The notes beneath the pieces were generated by a model that saw only the letters and a list, made by a program, of their open reading frames with translations, was not told the DNA's origin and ran no database searches. 64,000 bases of DNA from JAWKXU01 sp020446465 (GTDB taxonomy: Bacteria > Pseudomonadota > Alphaproteobacteria > Sphingomonadales > Sphingomonadaceae), in contig JAWKXU010000004.1 in assembly GCA_041396845.1 (NCBI GenBank), positions 452,499-516,498 of the forward strand. Reading direction: 5' to 3'. Below are positions 1 through 9,091 of this stretch, one piece after another (positions within the stretch are counted from its first letter, which is position 1; each line of letters begins with the position of its first letter). The position numbers and the translations under genes are program-made.

Positions 1-1
1 G

Positions 2-520
2 GCGCGTCTGGGGATCGAGCCTGCCCGCACTGTTGCCGCCGACATCGACGAAACGCCTCATAAGGGTGAACTTCCGCGCGACTATGCTCTGCGTATGGCG
101 GTTGAGAAGGCGCAAGCTGCTGCGGACAATGCTGCCTGTGTCCTTGCTGGCGACACAGTCGTCGCTGTTGGCCGTCGCATCCTGCCCAAGGCAGAAAATG
201 AGGCCACCGCGCGCCAGTGTCTGGAACTGATGTCCGGGCGTCGACACCGTGTCTTTTCAGCACTTGCATTGCAGTCACCAGACGGCACGATCCGTACCCG
301 GCTCAGCGAAACGCAAGTGCGGTTCAAGCGCCTCTCTGACGAAGAAATTACTGCTTATATCGCCAGCGGAGAATGGAACGGCAAGGCTGGCGGCTATGCC
401 ATTCAGGGCAAGGCCGAGGCACTCATCACATGGATTGCTGGCAGCCATTCCGGCGTGATGGGCCTGCCGCTTTATGAAACCCGCACACTGCTGAAGGCGG
501 CGGGATTCGATGTCGATTGA
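2..520 (+). CDS. maf: Maf family nucleotide pyrophosphatase (5' end missing)
   Basis: The frame is open from the window edge, so the start codon and the N-terminal phosphate-binding motif lie outside; 172 residues remain. Maf proteins hydrolyse non-canonical or modified nucleoside triphosphates to monophosphates. The visible part has the family pattern: a DIDET-like segment, the AGDTVVAVGRRILPKA block that contains the catalytic Asp, a LSGRxHxV-like segment (MSGRRHRVFSA), a WNGKAGGYAIQGKA block, and the C-terminal GLPLYET. It overlaps the next gene by 11 bases, so the two are probably co-transcribed. The maf/RNase E-G/yacG order is common in sphingomonads (from memory). Confidence 0.93.
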   Translation, partial: ARLGIEPARTVAADIDETPHKGELPRDYALRMAVEKAQAAADNAACVLAGDTVVAVGRRILPKAENEATARQCLELMSGRRHRVFSALALQSPDGTIRTRLSETQVRFKRLSDEEITAYIASGEWNGKAGGYAIQGKAEALITWIAGSHSGVMGLPLYETRTLLKAAGFDVD

Positions 521-1487
521 CTGGTTCGTCGAAGAAGGCATTGGCGAACAGCGCGCGATCCGCGTCGAAAATGGTCGCATCACCGCCGCCCGGCTCTATT
601 GGCCGGGATCGCTTGCCGCAGGCCAGATCGAAGACGCGCAACTGATCGCGCGCCATGTGGGCAGCTCACGAGGCACGGCCCGCTTTACCAGTGGTGAGGA
701 CGCGCTTGTCTCCAGCCTCCCGCGCAATGCCAGCGAAGGGGCCATGCTGCGCCTTGCAGTGTCGCGAGCAGGTCTGGCCGAACGGGGGCGCAGCAAACTG
801 GCGCAAGCCCGCCCCACGGATGCGCCTCTTCGCGCGGCGCCGTCACTGGCCGAAGCGATCGGCGACAGCGGCGCGCGCGCAAAGGTTGTTCGCACGTTTC
901 CTGTGCCGGGCTGGGACGAGATTATGGCCGATGCCCTTTCCGGTTCGGTAGCATTTAATGGCGGGACGCTTTATCTTTCGCCAACCCCGGCGATGACCCT
1001 GATCGACATTGATGGATCGTTGCCGCCTCGCGAACTTGCACTCGCAGCGGTGCCGGCGATCGCCGATACCATTGCGCGCCTTGATATCGCAGGTTCGATC
1101 GGGATCGACTTCCCCACGCTCGATCGGAAAGAGGGCCGGCGCGCTGTCGATACAGAGCTTGCCGCCGGTCTTGGCGGATGGGCGCACGAACGCACGGCCA
1201 TGAATGGTTTCGGTTTCGTGCAACTGGTCGCCCGGATGGAGCGGCCCTCCATCCTCCACCTGCTGACTCATAATCGTGCAGGCGCTGCTGCACGGCTACT
1301 TTTGCGCCGGGCAGAACAGGTTCAGGACCCTGGGGTGTTGCTGCTGACATGCCATCCGGCCTTGCGGGCGCATTTGCGCACCGAATGGCTGGATGAGCTT
1401 ACCCGGCGCAGCGGACGCGACGTTCGCATAGAAGAAAATCCGGCCCTTGCACTGGAGGCCGGATTCGCACAGGCGATTGCAGCATGA
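510..1487 (+). CDS. Ribonuclease E/G-like protein, short form
   Basis: The 325-residue product resembles the catalytic half of RNase E/G, the Mg-dependent single-strand endoribonucleases of RNA processing. The DIDGS and IDFPTLDRKEGRRAVD segments match the DNase I-like subdomain that carries the two metal-binding Asp residues, and MNGFGFVQLVARMERPSI follows as in RNase G. It is much shorter than E. coli RNase G (about 490 residues). The S1-like N-terminus is degenerate and I see no CPxC zinc-link, so oligomerisation may differ. It overlaps maf by 11 bases and yacG by 4 (ATGA), indicating coupled translation. Confidence 0.82.
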   Translation: MSIDWFVEEGIGEQRAIRVENGRITAARLYWPGSLAAGQIEDAQLIARHVGSSRGTARFTSGEDALVSSLPRNASEGAMLRLAVSRAGLAERGRSKLAQARPTDAPLRAAPSLAEAIGDSGARAKVVRTFPVPGWDEIMADALSGSVAFNGGTLYLSPTPAMTLIDIDGSLPPRELALAAVPAIADTIARLDIAGSIGIDFPTLDRKEGRRAVDTELAAGLGGWAHERTAMNGFGFVQLVARMERPSILHLLTHNRAGAAARLLLRRAEQVQDPGVLLLTCHPALRAHLRTEWLDELTRRSGRDVRIEENPALALEAGFAQAIAA

Positions 1488-1666
1488 CATCCTCCCAACC
1501 TACAAAGGCGCGCCCCTGCCCCATTTGCCGCAAACCCCGCGTGCCGGAATACACGCCTTTCTGTTCGCAGCGATGCCGGGATCGCGATCTCGCTCAGTGG
1601 TTCAACGATGGCTATGCCGTGCCCGGTCCGCCCGCCTCGCCGGACGATATGCCCGGCAAGGACTGA
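1484..1666 (+). CDS. yacG: DNA gyrase inhibitor YacG
   Basis: A 60-residue zinc-ribbon protein. CPIC near residue 13 and CSQRC near residue 29 supply the four Cys ligands typical of YacG, which binds GyrB and inhibits DNA gyrase in E. coli. The WFNDGYAVPG segment after the finger is also typical. The ATGA overlap with the RNase gene sets the start. The last codons contain a 16-base string that recurs at the 5' edge of the downstream tRNA. Confidence 0.92.
   Translation: MTSSQPTKARPCPICRKPRVPEYTPFCSQRCRDRDLAQWFNDGYAVPGPPASPDDMPGKD
1639..1654. repeat. Left copy of a 16-bp direct repeat
   Basis: GCCGGACGATATGCCC occurs here inside the yacG 3' end and again at 1760-1775, where its last four bases are the first four of tRNA-Phe. 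The spacing is 121 bp. It could be a small duplication scar. Confidence 0.6.
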
Positions 1667-1759
1667 AAGGCGCAAAACGACAAATTTCCCCCTTGCCATC
1701 GCCGCGCTGGTTCGCCATAGGCGGCGCTCCTATCGCTCGCAGGCCTTTCGGGGCCGTCC

Positions 1760-1775
1760 GCCGGACGATATGCCC
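1760..1775. repeat. Right copy of a 16-bp direct repeat at the tRNA edge
   Basis: This is the same 16 bases as at 1639-1654. The 105-bp stretch between yacG and the tRNA otherwise holds no gene I can recognise. Confidence 0.6.
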
Positions 1776-1847
1776 AGGTAGCTCAGTTGGTAGAGCATGC
1801 GACTGAAAATCGCAGTGTCGGTGGTTCGATCCCGCCCCTGGGCACCA
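1772..1847 (+). tRNA. tRNA-Phe (GAA)
   Basis: The 76 bases fold as a cloverleaf. The acceptor GCCCAGG pairs with CCTGGGC. The D arm is GCTC-AGTTGGTAGA-GC, the anticodon loop CTGAAAA carries GAA, and the T arm is GGTGG-TTCGATC-CCGCC. The ACCA 3' end is encoded. Bases 1825-1840 of the T arm and acceptor are repeated exactly at 15571-15586. Confidence 0.97.
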
Positions 1848-2009
1848 TCACCCCAATAAACGCATATCCCACTCAGGTCTGGAGTGCGATCAGCGCAACC
1901 TTGTGGATGTCCTGGCGGCCGCGCAACCGGGTCAGGGTATCGAATATCACCTAAAAATTTTCCGTTAGAAGTAACTGAGGCAACCCGTTCTTCGCGGCGT
2001 CACTGCAAT

Positions 2010-3206
2010 GTGCGGATCGGATTCCTCTTTAACCACGACCAGATTCACCAGGTCGCCCATAGTCTGCCAATTGCCATCGCATTGGCGCAAGGCGGCTTCG
2101 ATGGCGAGATTATCGTAGCCACCACCAATGCGCGGATGGCTAACGAAGTCAGGCGAATTGCAGGGCCACTGCTTGAAACGCATATAGAACATGTGGAGCT
2201 AAAGCCTTCGTCTGCGACCAGATGCCTTGATACAGTGTTAAGCAAGTTCGTTCCTGCAGCCAAATTGCTCATATATCGGGATAATATCGCATTTTTCCGT
2301 TCGCTGGATATCCTTGTCGTTGCAGAAAAAACATCGCTGATACTGAAGGATCATTATGGGCTGCATCACCTGAAAATTATCCACACGAGGCACGGTGCAG
2401 GCGACAGGGCAATTGGTTTCAACGCCGAAAGTGCGCGATTTGATCATGTCCTGTGTTCTGGCCCCAAAATAAAAGACAGGCTGGTCCAGTCTGCAGGCGT
2501 ACCTGCCGAGAATATTTCCGTCGTCGGTTATCCCAAGTTTGATTTGGCACGCGATATGCCGCGCCATCGGCTTCTTCCGAGGTCGGAAAAAGCCGTGCTG
2601 TACAATCCTCATGTCTCGCCACACTTGTCATCCTGGTATAGGCACGGGCACAAGATACTCGATCAGTTCATCGAAAATCCGCGCTATGGATTGATCTTTG
2701 CACCGCATGTCATGCTGTTTGAACGGCCATTCGTGGTGACTATCGACAAATTGACGATTGACAGAGCTGGCCAAATCCCAGCCCGGTTTCTTCGTTGCGA
2801 TAACTTCAGGATTGATCTTGGCAGTCGCGCATGCACCGACATGACTTATACACTGGCTTCAGACATCTATCTCGGTGATGCGAGCAGCCAGGTTTACGAG
2901 TTTCTTATCAGGCCGCGCCCCTGCATCTTCATCAACAGCCACAAACACAGATGGCAAGGCAATCCAGACTTTACGCACTGGACCATGGGCGAAGTTATCG
3001 ACCATCCAGACCAGTTAAGCATCGCGCTGGACCGGGCGGAGGAGATGCACGAAAAAGTTTATCTGCCTGTGCAAAAGCGCCTGTTTGAAGAAAGTTTTGA
3101 CCTTTCCGATACCGCATCGTCTGTGCGCGCGGCGGATGCGATCATGCGCTTTGCCGGGCACAAGACAATAAACCTGTCCCGCCATAGCTTCGCTTCTGCT
3201 GCTTGA
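2010..3206 (+). CDS. CDP-glycerol glycerophosphotransferase-like protein
   Basis: About 398 residues if translation begins at the GTG at 2010 (VRIGFLFNHDQIHQ). An earlier GTG at 1884 would add 42 residues that look non-conserved and low in structure. The fold looks GT-B-like. HTRHGAGDRAIGF followed by FDHVLCSGPKIKDRL and VVGYPKFDL, then YNPHVSPHLSSW and a late GDASSQVYEFLIRPRPCIFI block, resembles the glycerophosphotransferase family that moves polyol-phosphates from CDP donors onto surface polymers. It is followed directly by a flippase and a glycosyltransferase, which supports a cell-envelope polysaccharide role. Substrate is not predictable, and the start is uncertain because no good ribosome binding site is visible. 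Confidence 0.6.
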   Translation: MRIGFLFNHDQIHQVAHSLPIAIALAQGGFDGEIIVATTNARMANEVRRIAGPLLETHIEHVELKPSSATRCLDTVLSKFVPAAKLLIYRDNIAFFRSLDILVVAEKTSLILKDHYGLHHLKIIHTRHGAGDRAIGFNAESARFDHVLCSGPKIKDRLVQSAGVPAENISVVGYPKFDLARDMPRHRLLPRSEKAVLYNPHVSPHLSSWYRHGHKILDQFIENPRYGLIFAPHVMLFERPFVVTIDKLTIDRAGQIPARFLRCDNFRIDLGSRACTDMTYTLASDIYLGDASSQVYEFLIRPRPCIFINSHKHRWQGNPDFTHWTMGEVIDHPDQLSIALDRAEEMHEKVYLPVQKRLFEESFDLSDTASSVRAADAIMRFAGHKTINLSRHSFASAA

Positions 3207-3235
3207 TTGCCCGGATTTTCGGTTCTAACGCCACG

Positions 3236-4603
3236 ATGAGTATGGGGCCTGCAATGGTCCATTTTTTCGCTGGACACCCGAAAACCAACGTGGCCAACAA
3301 TCAAAGGCAATCGACAAGCGCCGTCCGGCGAATTTTTTCGGGGATCGGCATGGTTCTGGGCGGCAAAGCCGGCGCAGGGCTTCTCAGTCTTGCCTATATG
3401 CTGCTGGCCACCCGCTTCCTTGGGCCATCGGATTACGGCGTTCTTGTACTTGTTCACGCTTACGTTGCGACCGTTTGTGGCATCGTTGAATTTCCGGCAT
3501 GGCAGGCGATTGTGCGCTATGGCGCCGAGGCGGAAAAAGCAGGGGAGCCGCACCGTCTTGCGCGGTTGCTGCGGTTTGGGGCGGTGGTTGAACTGTCTGG
3601 CGGTGTCCTCGCAATCGGCACTGCAATGCTGTTGGTCCCCTTTGTTGGACCACACCTGGGCTGGTCGGCAAAAGCCATGGCCTTTGCCCCGTTCTATGCA
3701 TTTGCAGTTCTGGGGTCGGTAAGGTCGACACCTGCCGGGTATTTGCAGCTCCTTGGCCGGTTTGACCTCATTGGCCTGCACAATCTCGTCCAGCCGTCTG
3801 TCAGGCTAGTGGGTACGTTGGTCGTTATTGCCTGTGCATGGGGGCTGAAATCATTCCTTGTAGTCTGGCTTCTCGCCGCGCTGTTCGAATTTGCCGTGCT
3901 TTGGGCAATGGGTTTGTGGTTTGCGCTACGCAATCTGGGAAGCGCACTGATTTACCCCGAACGCGGTGCCGTAACAAAGGAAAACGCCGGAATCTGGCGC
4001 TTTTTGGCTGCCAGTAATGCCGATGTGACATTCAGTGAGCTGGCGGCGCGTGCAACCCCACTGATCGTTGGCTGGATTTTGGGGCCAGCAATGGCAGGAC
4101 TTTATGCCGTAGCGCAGCGCGCAACTGTCATCATTGCACAGCCCGCCCAGATATTGGGGAATACCGCCTATGCCGAACTGGCGCATATCGTTGCCGCTGG
4201 CGAAGGAGGGCGCACCCTTCGGCGCACGTTGACCAAGGTGGTTGGTATCGGCCTTGGCGCTGCAATCCCCGTAGTGCTGGTGGTTATGGCCTTCCCGCGA
4301 GAGATTGTTCATATCCTTGCCGGTTCGGAATTTATCGGTGCCGCACAAGTCATGGTCGTGATTGTTGTGGCCAGGGCCATGTCCCTGATAGGCCCGCCGT
4401 GCAGCTCTGCGCTGGCGGCGCTTGGCCAGCCATCCCGCTCCATGGGCGCCAACATGTTTGCCAGCCTTGTGTGCCTGCCGATCCTGCCATTCGCGCTGCA
4501 TCGCTTTGGCCTGATCGGTGCGGGATATGTGGCTGTTCTTCAGGCGGCACTGGGCAGCACGTTACTGGTTTACCTCGTCTGGCAAAGCAGTCTGCGCCGA
4601 TAA
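3236..4603 (+). CDS. Polysaccharide flippase (Wzx/PST-like)
   Basis: About 455 residues with a dozen or more hydrophobic segments. It opens with a VRRIFSGIGMVLGGKAGAG helix and the ATRFLGPSDYGVLVL segment typical of PST/MOP-superfamily O-antigen or exopolysaccharide flippases, which move lipid-linked repeat units across the inner membrane. A TTG at 3203 overlapping the upstream stop is possible; the ATGs at 3236 and 3242 are more conventional. Its stop overlaps the next gene's ATG (TAATG), so the three polysaccharide genes form one operon. Confidence 0.82.
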   Translation: MSMGPAMVHFFAGHPKTNVANNQRQSTSAVRRIFSGIGMVLGGKAGAGLLSLAYMLLATRFLGPSDYGVLVLVHAYVATVCGIVEFPAWQAIVRYGAEAEKAGEPHRLARLLRFGAVVELSGGVLAIGTAMLLVPFVGPHLGWSAKAMAFAPFYAFAVLGSVRSTPAGYLQLLGRFDLIGLHNLVQPSVRLVGTLVVIACAWGLKSFLVVWLLAALFEFAVLWAMGLWFALRNLGSALIYPERGAVTKENAGIWRFLAASNADVTFSELAARATPLIVGWILGPAMAGLYAVAQRATVIIAQPAQILGNTAYAELAHIVAAGEGGRTLRRTLTKVVGIGLGAAIPVVLVVMAFPREIVHILAGSEFIGAAQVMVVIVVARAMSLIGPPCSSALAALGQPSRSMGANMFASLVCLPILPFALHRFGLIGAGYVAVLQAALGSTLLVYLVWQSSLRR

Positions 4604-5718
4604 TGTCGCCGCCAATTGCCCCCCGGATCGCTTATGTCATCAACTCCGTGGAAGGTGGCGGAGCCGCGTCGCCAGTGCCCGCTGTGACTGGCATTTTGCG
4701 TGATTGCGGCGCGGCCGTGCGTATTTTTGCGCTGACTCGCCGGGATGGAAAGTCCCTTGCCGCAATGGAAGCTGCCGGGTTGGAGCCGCTTGTGCGGGAT
4801 GGCGGTGAAACAGATCATATTGCAGCCATGCGCTGGATGGTGCGGGAAATTCGGGCATGGGGTGCAACGCATGTCTGGACCTCATTGAGTCGCGCAACGA
4901 TACTCGGATTGCTTGCCGGTCCGCATCTGGGCCTGCCTGTGATCGCCTGGCAGCACGCCGCCTTTCTGAAACCCTGGAATAGACGCCTGATGCGTCTGCT
5001 TCAGTCGCGCGCAACCTTATGGGTTGCAGATTCGCACTGCGTTGCCAGACTGACGGCCGAACGGTTGAAAGTTCCTGCCCGGCAGCTTGAAACCTGGCCG
5101 ATTTTCGCAGCCGATCCTGCCAAGCCGGTGGCGCAGCTATGGCAACCGGGTCAACCATTGAAAATAGGGAGTCTTGGCCGTCTCCATCCGGTCAAAGGGT
5201 ATGATGTTCTGATTGATGCGCTTGGCTTATTGAAGGCACAAGGCTTTACCCCGCCCGTCCCACTTGAAATATCGATTGCCGGCGACGGCGCTGAACGGGA
5301 ACAGCTAGTCGCACGCATGGCAGAACGCGGGGTCAGCATTGCTTTACCCGGCTTTACGAACGATCCAGCCGCATACCTGGCCTCGCAGCATCTCTATTGT
5401 CAGCCATCCCGGTCCGAGGGGTTCTGTATTGGTGTGCATGAGGCACTAACCGCCGGTTTGCCGGTAATCGCGTCAAATGTTGGCGAGCCTGCCTTGACTA
5501 TCCGCTCCGGCGAAACCGGCTGGACTTGCGCGCCGTCGGACCCTGCAATGCTCGCAGATGTGCTGCGCCTGGCTTTATCAGACCCGAATGCATTGGCAGG
5601 CATGGGGCGATCTGCTCGCACAGAAATGTTGGACCGTTTCTCTCAAGCCCGGTTCCGACAAAGAGGAACGGCTATCTGGAGCCGTATCGTCCCAGAAGGC
5701 GCCCCAACTCAATCCTGA
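4603..5718 (+). CDS. Family 4 glycosyltransferase
   Basis: 371 residues. The ATG at 4603 shares a base with the flippase stop codon, and the following sequence (IAYVINSVEGGGA) is the usual first strand of a GT-B N-domain. The C-domain has the GT4 signatures IGSLGRLHPVKGYDVLIDAL, ISIAGDGAEREQL and QPSRSEGFCIGVHEALTAGLPVIAS, with the nucleotide-sugar-binding EGFxxxxxEA pattern. It probably extends the same envelope glycan. The last 47 bases overlap the convergent gene's 3' end. Confidence 0.88.
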   Translation: MSPPIAPRIAYVINSVEGGGAASPVPAVTGILRDCGAAVRIFALTRRDGKSLAAMEAAGLEPLVRDGGETDHIAAMRWMVREIRAWGATHVWTSLSRATILGLLAGPHLGLPVIAWQHAAFLKPWNRRLMRLLQSRATLWVADSHCVARLTAERLKVPARQLETWPIFAADPAKPVAQLWQPGQPLKIGSLGRLHPVKGYDVLIDALGLLKAQGFTPPVPLEISIAGDGAEREQLVARMAERGVSIALPGFTNDPAAYLASQHLYCQPSRSEGFCIGVHEALTAGLPVIASNVGEPALTIRSGETGWTCAPSDPAMLADVLRLALSDPNALAGMGRSARTEMLDRFSQARFRQRGTAIWSRIVPEGAPTQS

Positions 5719-6568
5719 GGCTGCCAAGCGAACTGTCGATTGTCTTGACATCAACCAGCGTTACATCGCCACATTCAGAAAGCGTGTGCATCCCTTCGCA
5801 AGAAGGCGGAGCGCCGGGAGGAAATTGCATTCTCTCTCCGGCCGTGGCGGAAAATGTCGTTTCGTGCAGGTTATCGATCCACAAGGGGCGGACCGCAGCG
5901 CCGTAGCTTCTGGTACAATCCTGCACCGGAAGCATGACCCTGCCATCCGCCACAACCGGCGTGCCGCCCGGACGCGACGAGGCTGGATCGCGCTGGACAG
6001 GGTTGCCAGGGTGGCATGTCCATGGCCCCGTCAGGCGCTCGGCCCAGGCGAGATGCAGATCGGCAACCTTGCTTCGTTTGCTGGCGGCCGATGTGTAAAA
6101 CATCCACCATCGGTCCTGATGGTATAGCACGCTCGCATCGACGGGCACGCAATCGAGTGCAATCGTGCATTCCGCTCGCCAGTCATCAAAGTGTCCATGG
6201 GCGCGATAAAGCGTGAGTGTCCCGGAACGATGCGCTTCGGGTAACATCCAGATTGCACCCTCTGCTCGAAATACATTCGGATATGACAAGTGCCAGGCTT
6301 CATGCAGCGCAGGGGCGCGGTTGATGAGCGTTCGCTTGTCGTCGAAGGTCAACCGCTCGATGGTGCCATGGCGGCTCCGGTAATCATAATGTTCGACAAA
6401 CACATGGAGCAATTGCCCGTCAAAAATACCAAAAGGGTCAGCAAGGAAGGTAAATTCCGGCCCCGCAGGCAACCAAGTAATTGCTGCATCGCGATACCCA
6501 TGCGCGATCAGCTGTTCCAACGGCTTGTCCACTATGGCGCAGCGCCAAATGTCCTTACGACGAGGCAT
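5672..6568 (-). CDS. Propeller protein, GINT1 N-terminal-like
   Basis: 298 residues that look like a glycoside-hydrolase-43-type five-bladed propeller: FTFLADPFGIFDGQLLHVFVEHYDYRSRHGTI, SYPNVFRAEGAIWMLPEAHRSGTLTLYRA and DASVLYHQDRWWMFYTS. This order matches the family found as the N-terminal domain of plant glucosamine inositolphosphorylceramide transferase 1 and as stand-alone proteins in bacterial polysaccharide clusters. Whether it is a glycan-binding or catalytic protein cannot be told from sequence alone. It is convergent with the glycosyltransferase, with a 47-base 3' overlap, so it belongs to the same locus but a different transcript. Confidence 0.65.
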   Translation of the reverse strand: MPRRKDIWRCAIVDKPLEQLIAHGYRDAAITWLPAGPEFTFLADPFGIFDGQLLHVFVEHYDYRSRHGTIERLTFDDKRTLINRAPALHEAWHLSYPNVFRAEGAIWMLPEAHRSGTLTLYRAHGHFDDWRAECTIALDCVPVDASVLYHQDRWWMFYTSAASKRSKVADLHLAWAERLTGPWTCHPGNPVQRDPASSRPGGTPVVADGRVMLPVQDCTRSYGAAVRPLWIDNLHETTFSATAGERMQFPPGAPPSCEGMHTLSECGDVTLVDVKTIDSSLGSLRIELGRLLGRYGSR

Positions 6569-6733
6569 GTTTTTGCCCTTGCAATGGGGTTGCCGTTCGC
6601 AAGGCTAATCCGGACTTACCCAACCGAAGAAGCAGCCCAGCCGGTATTGCCAGTTGCGGCCCTCGCCCGGTGTCAACGCGCGTTGAAATTGCCTCTATCA
6701 TCCCGTCCCATTTCCGGTCTGCCGCACCGCCGG

Positions 6734-9091
6734 TCAAAACTGCTTTTCTATCTGGAGGGAATAGCGGGCCGGATCTTGCGGAGTATATTGACGCATGGTG
6801 GCAAAACGCAATGAATTGCCAAACGCGAATGTATCGTCCCTTTCACCAAACAGGTTTGTTACCCCAGCCGAGATGCTGAAACCACGGAGCTTCACATTGG
6901 CACTTATCCTGCTTTCGAGGAACTTTCCCATGGGTCGATCAACCTGAGGATCGAAGCTGAGCCGGGACGGACCGACGTAACGCAATGAAGCGGAAATGCG
7001 GGTGGGCGCACCGGCCATCATGAAATCGTGCCCAAGCCGGGCGCGAAAGGTATATTCCGGCACACCGGGCAAATGGCTGTCATCCAGTTCAAACCCCAAT
7101 TCATTGCGATGGAGCTTTGCCATGGTGTAATTGGCCCCGCCTTCAAATTGCCAACCCGATGCCAACGGAACGGTAGCCGACACTTCGGCCCCGGCAGTAA
7201 ATGCCTTGCCAGCATTTCTGGTTTCTATCAGTCCATTGGTCTGGAGCTGGTCCGACTGCAAATTTTCCCACCAGCCATACCATGTTCCCACTTCCAGACG
7301 CAGCCCGCCCGTCCGATCCGTGCGCCAGCCAGCTTCGATCATGGCCAGCTCGTCCCCTTTAAGCATCTCGATAGCGCCGTCCGATGCCCCACCGGAGCCT
7401 CCCGACCGGAAAGCGGAACCATAGCGTATCCACGCAAGACTGGTGGCATCGGGACGCCAGGAAATCGAAAAACTGGGCGTGAGGCCCATGCGTACACGCT
7501 CCAGCCGTTGCACAACTGCGCGGCCCATGCGCTGTTCGACAGTTTCAGATCGAAAAAGCCGTGCCCCTACATCCAATGCAACCTGTGCAGCGATTGGCAC
7601 AGTGATATCGCCAAAGACAGCGAGGTCATTGGTTGTTCGCCTGTCATCATCGATAATCAGGACATCTTGCAGGCTTTCCAGATCAGAAACCAGATGCTGG
7701 CGGGCGTTCAACCATGTAACACCCGCAAGCCAGCGCCAACGCCCATGCGCGCGACTGAACCGCAATTCATTGTCCCACACCCGGAAACGACGTTCATCCG
7801 TCAGCGTCTGAGGGTTGGCGAGGCCAAAGTTGTCAGCACCGGTTGTGGCATCGAGTGTATCGTTCACTTCGTGCCAGGTCATGCCAGTGCTGACGACGAT
7901 ATCCACTCCACCGCTTTCCCGCGACAACCGCGCTGCCAGATGGCGCAGATCATTATCATGCGGTTCCGGCAACTGGGCAGGCCGGGTGCGAGCATGGGGC
8001 GCGTAACTGTAGGAACTGTCGCGCGATTCTGTCCATTGCGCAAACCCCGTCAGGTCCAGCCGCCAACCCTCCCCTACGTTAGCGCCCAAAGCGCCGCGCA
8101 GGCCTGATACCCGTGTGGAGTTGCTGTTGCTTCTGTCGCCAGTGTCGATCCATCCACCCTCGCGCATTGCATAGCCAACAAGGCGCAGCCCCAGCTTGTC
8201 TGAGACCAGCGGAAGATTGGCTATAGCAGAAACCGAATAATCCGCCGCACCTGATGAAACGATACTGCCCCCTGCCGAAACAGAGGCGGTCAGCATGTCG
8301 AGCTGTGCGCGGCGGCTGACAAGGTGATAGATGCCTCCGAGCGCCCCGGTGCCGTAAAGCGAACCTTGCGGCCCTTTGAGCACTTCGACCCGTTCCATAT
8401 CCACCAGCCGTATATCCGGATCAGGTGCCGCATAAGTCAGCCGGGCGTCATCCAGAACAATGGCAACAGTAGACTGGCTTTCACCGTTAAACGCACTATC
8501 GGCAATTCCGCGCAGAAAAATACGGTTACGACCCGGCCCCGCGCCGGTCAGCGCCAGCCCTTCAACCGCCTGTGCGATGCTGTTGGTATCATCGCGGGTG
8601 CCAGATTCCCCAGATGGTAACAATGCTACCGATATGGCAAGCGGGAGATCGGTCAACGCCATGTCACGCTTGCTGGCGGTCACAACAATGGGTTGAGGCG
8701 CTGGCAACGGGGATGAAGCCGCAACCTGCTGAGCAGAACGGGTATCGTCAATGGCGGGCGCCTGTTCAATGCGCCAGGCAGTTGGGCCTGCCCGGCGCGC
8801 GACAAACCCCGTTCCGCGGAGCAGTAACCGCAGCGCTTGCTGCACTGTCATTTCGCCATGAATGGCAGGTGTTGGGCGGGATGGTAAACCGCCCTGCATT
8901 CCGATGGAAACTTTTGCCTGTCGGGACAATTCGGCAATTGCCTGAGACAGTTTAGAAGCCGGAATATCTATCCGCTGGCGGGCCTGTTCGCGTGCTTCAA
9001 CGGTCTGGGGGCACAAGACGGAAACTGTCACCGTTGCCGGTAACGTCAACGCCCATAAGCTGTGAAAGATCGCGCAATGCCGTTTTGCCAT
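6734..9091 (-). CDS. TonB-dependent receptor with STN signalling domain
   Basis: 785 residues. An N-terminal signal peptide (basic MAKRH, then a hydrophobic core, cut near VEA-RE) precedes an STN domain at about residues 40-95 (ASKLSQAIAELSRQAKVSI, MTVQQALRLLLRGTGF). A plug follows from about residue 135 (IVVTASKRDMALTDLPL; VEVLKGPQGSLYGTGALGGIYHLVSRR), then the 22-strand barrel ending in YSLQIEKQF. STN receptors of the FecA type both import a ligand and signal through FecR/FecI, which are encoded just upstream on the same strand. The start overlaps fecR by 95 bases but is supported by the signal peptide. The ligand is unknown; the TPR, methyltransferase and ligase genes upstream suggest an endogenous product. 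Confidence 0.93.
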   Translation of the reverse strand: MAKRHCAIFHSLWALTLPATVTVSVLCPQTVEAREQARQRIDIPASKLSQAIAELSRQAKVSIGMQGGLPSRPTPAIHGEMTVQQALRLLLRGTGFVARRAGPTAWRIEQAPAIDDTRSAQQVAASSPLPAPQPIVVTASKRDMALTDLPLAISVALLPSGESGTRDDTNSIAQAVEGLALTGAGPGRNRIFLRGIADSAFNGESQSTVAIVLDDARLTYAAPDPDIRLVDMERVEVLKGPQGSLYGTGALGGIYHLVSRRAQLDMLTASVSAGGSIVSSGAADYSVSAIANLPLVSDKLGLRLVGYAMREGGWIDTGDRSNSNSTRVSGLRGALGANVGEGWRLDLTGFAQWTESRDSSYSYAPHARTRPAQLPEPHDNDLRHLAARLSRESGGVDIVVSTGMTWHEVNDTLDATTGADNFGLANPQTLTDERRFRVWDNELRFSRAHGRWRWLAGVTWLNARQHLVSDLESLQDVLIIDDDRRTTNDLAVFGDITVPIAAQVALDVGARLFRSETVEQRMGRAVVQRLERVRMGLTPSFSISWRPDATSLAWIRYGSAFRSGGSGGASDGAIEMLKGDELAMIEAGWRTDRTGGLRLEVGTWYGWWENLQSDQLQTNGLIETRNAGKAFTAGAEVSATVPLASGWQFEGGANYTMAKLHRNELGFELDDSHLPGVPEYTFRARLGHDFMMAGAPTRISASLRYVGPSRLSFDPQVDRPMGKFLESRISANVKLRGFSISAGVTNLFGERDDTFAFGNSLRFATMRQYTPQDPARYSLQIEKQF

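Noticed and set aside
7028..8107. A 359-codon open frame on the plus strand
   Set aside because: It is opposite the TonB receptor barrel and has no domain signature.
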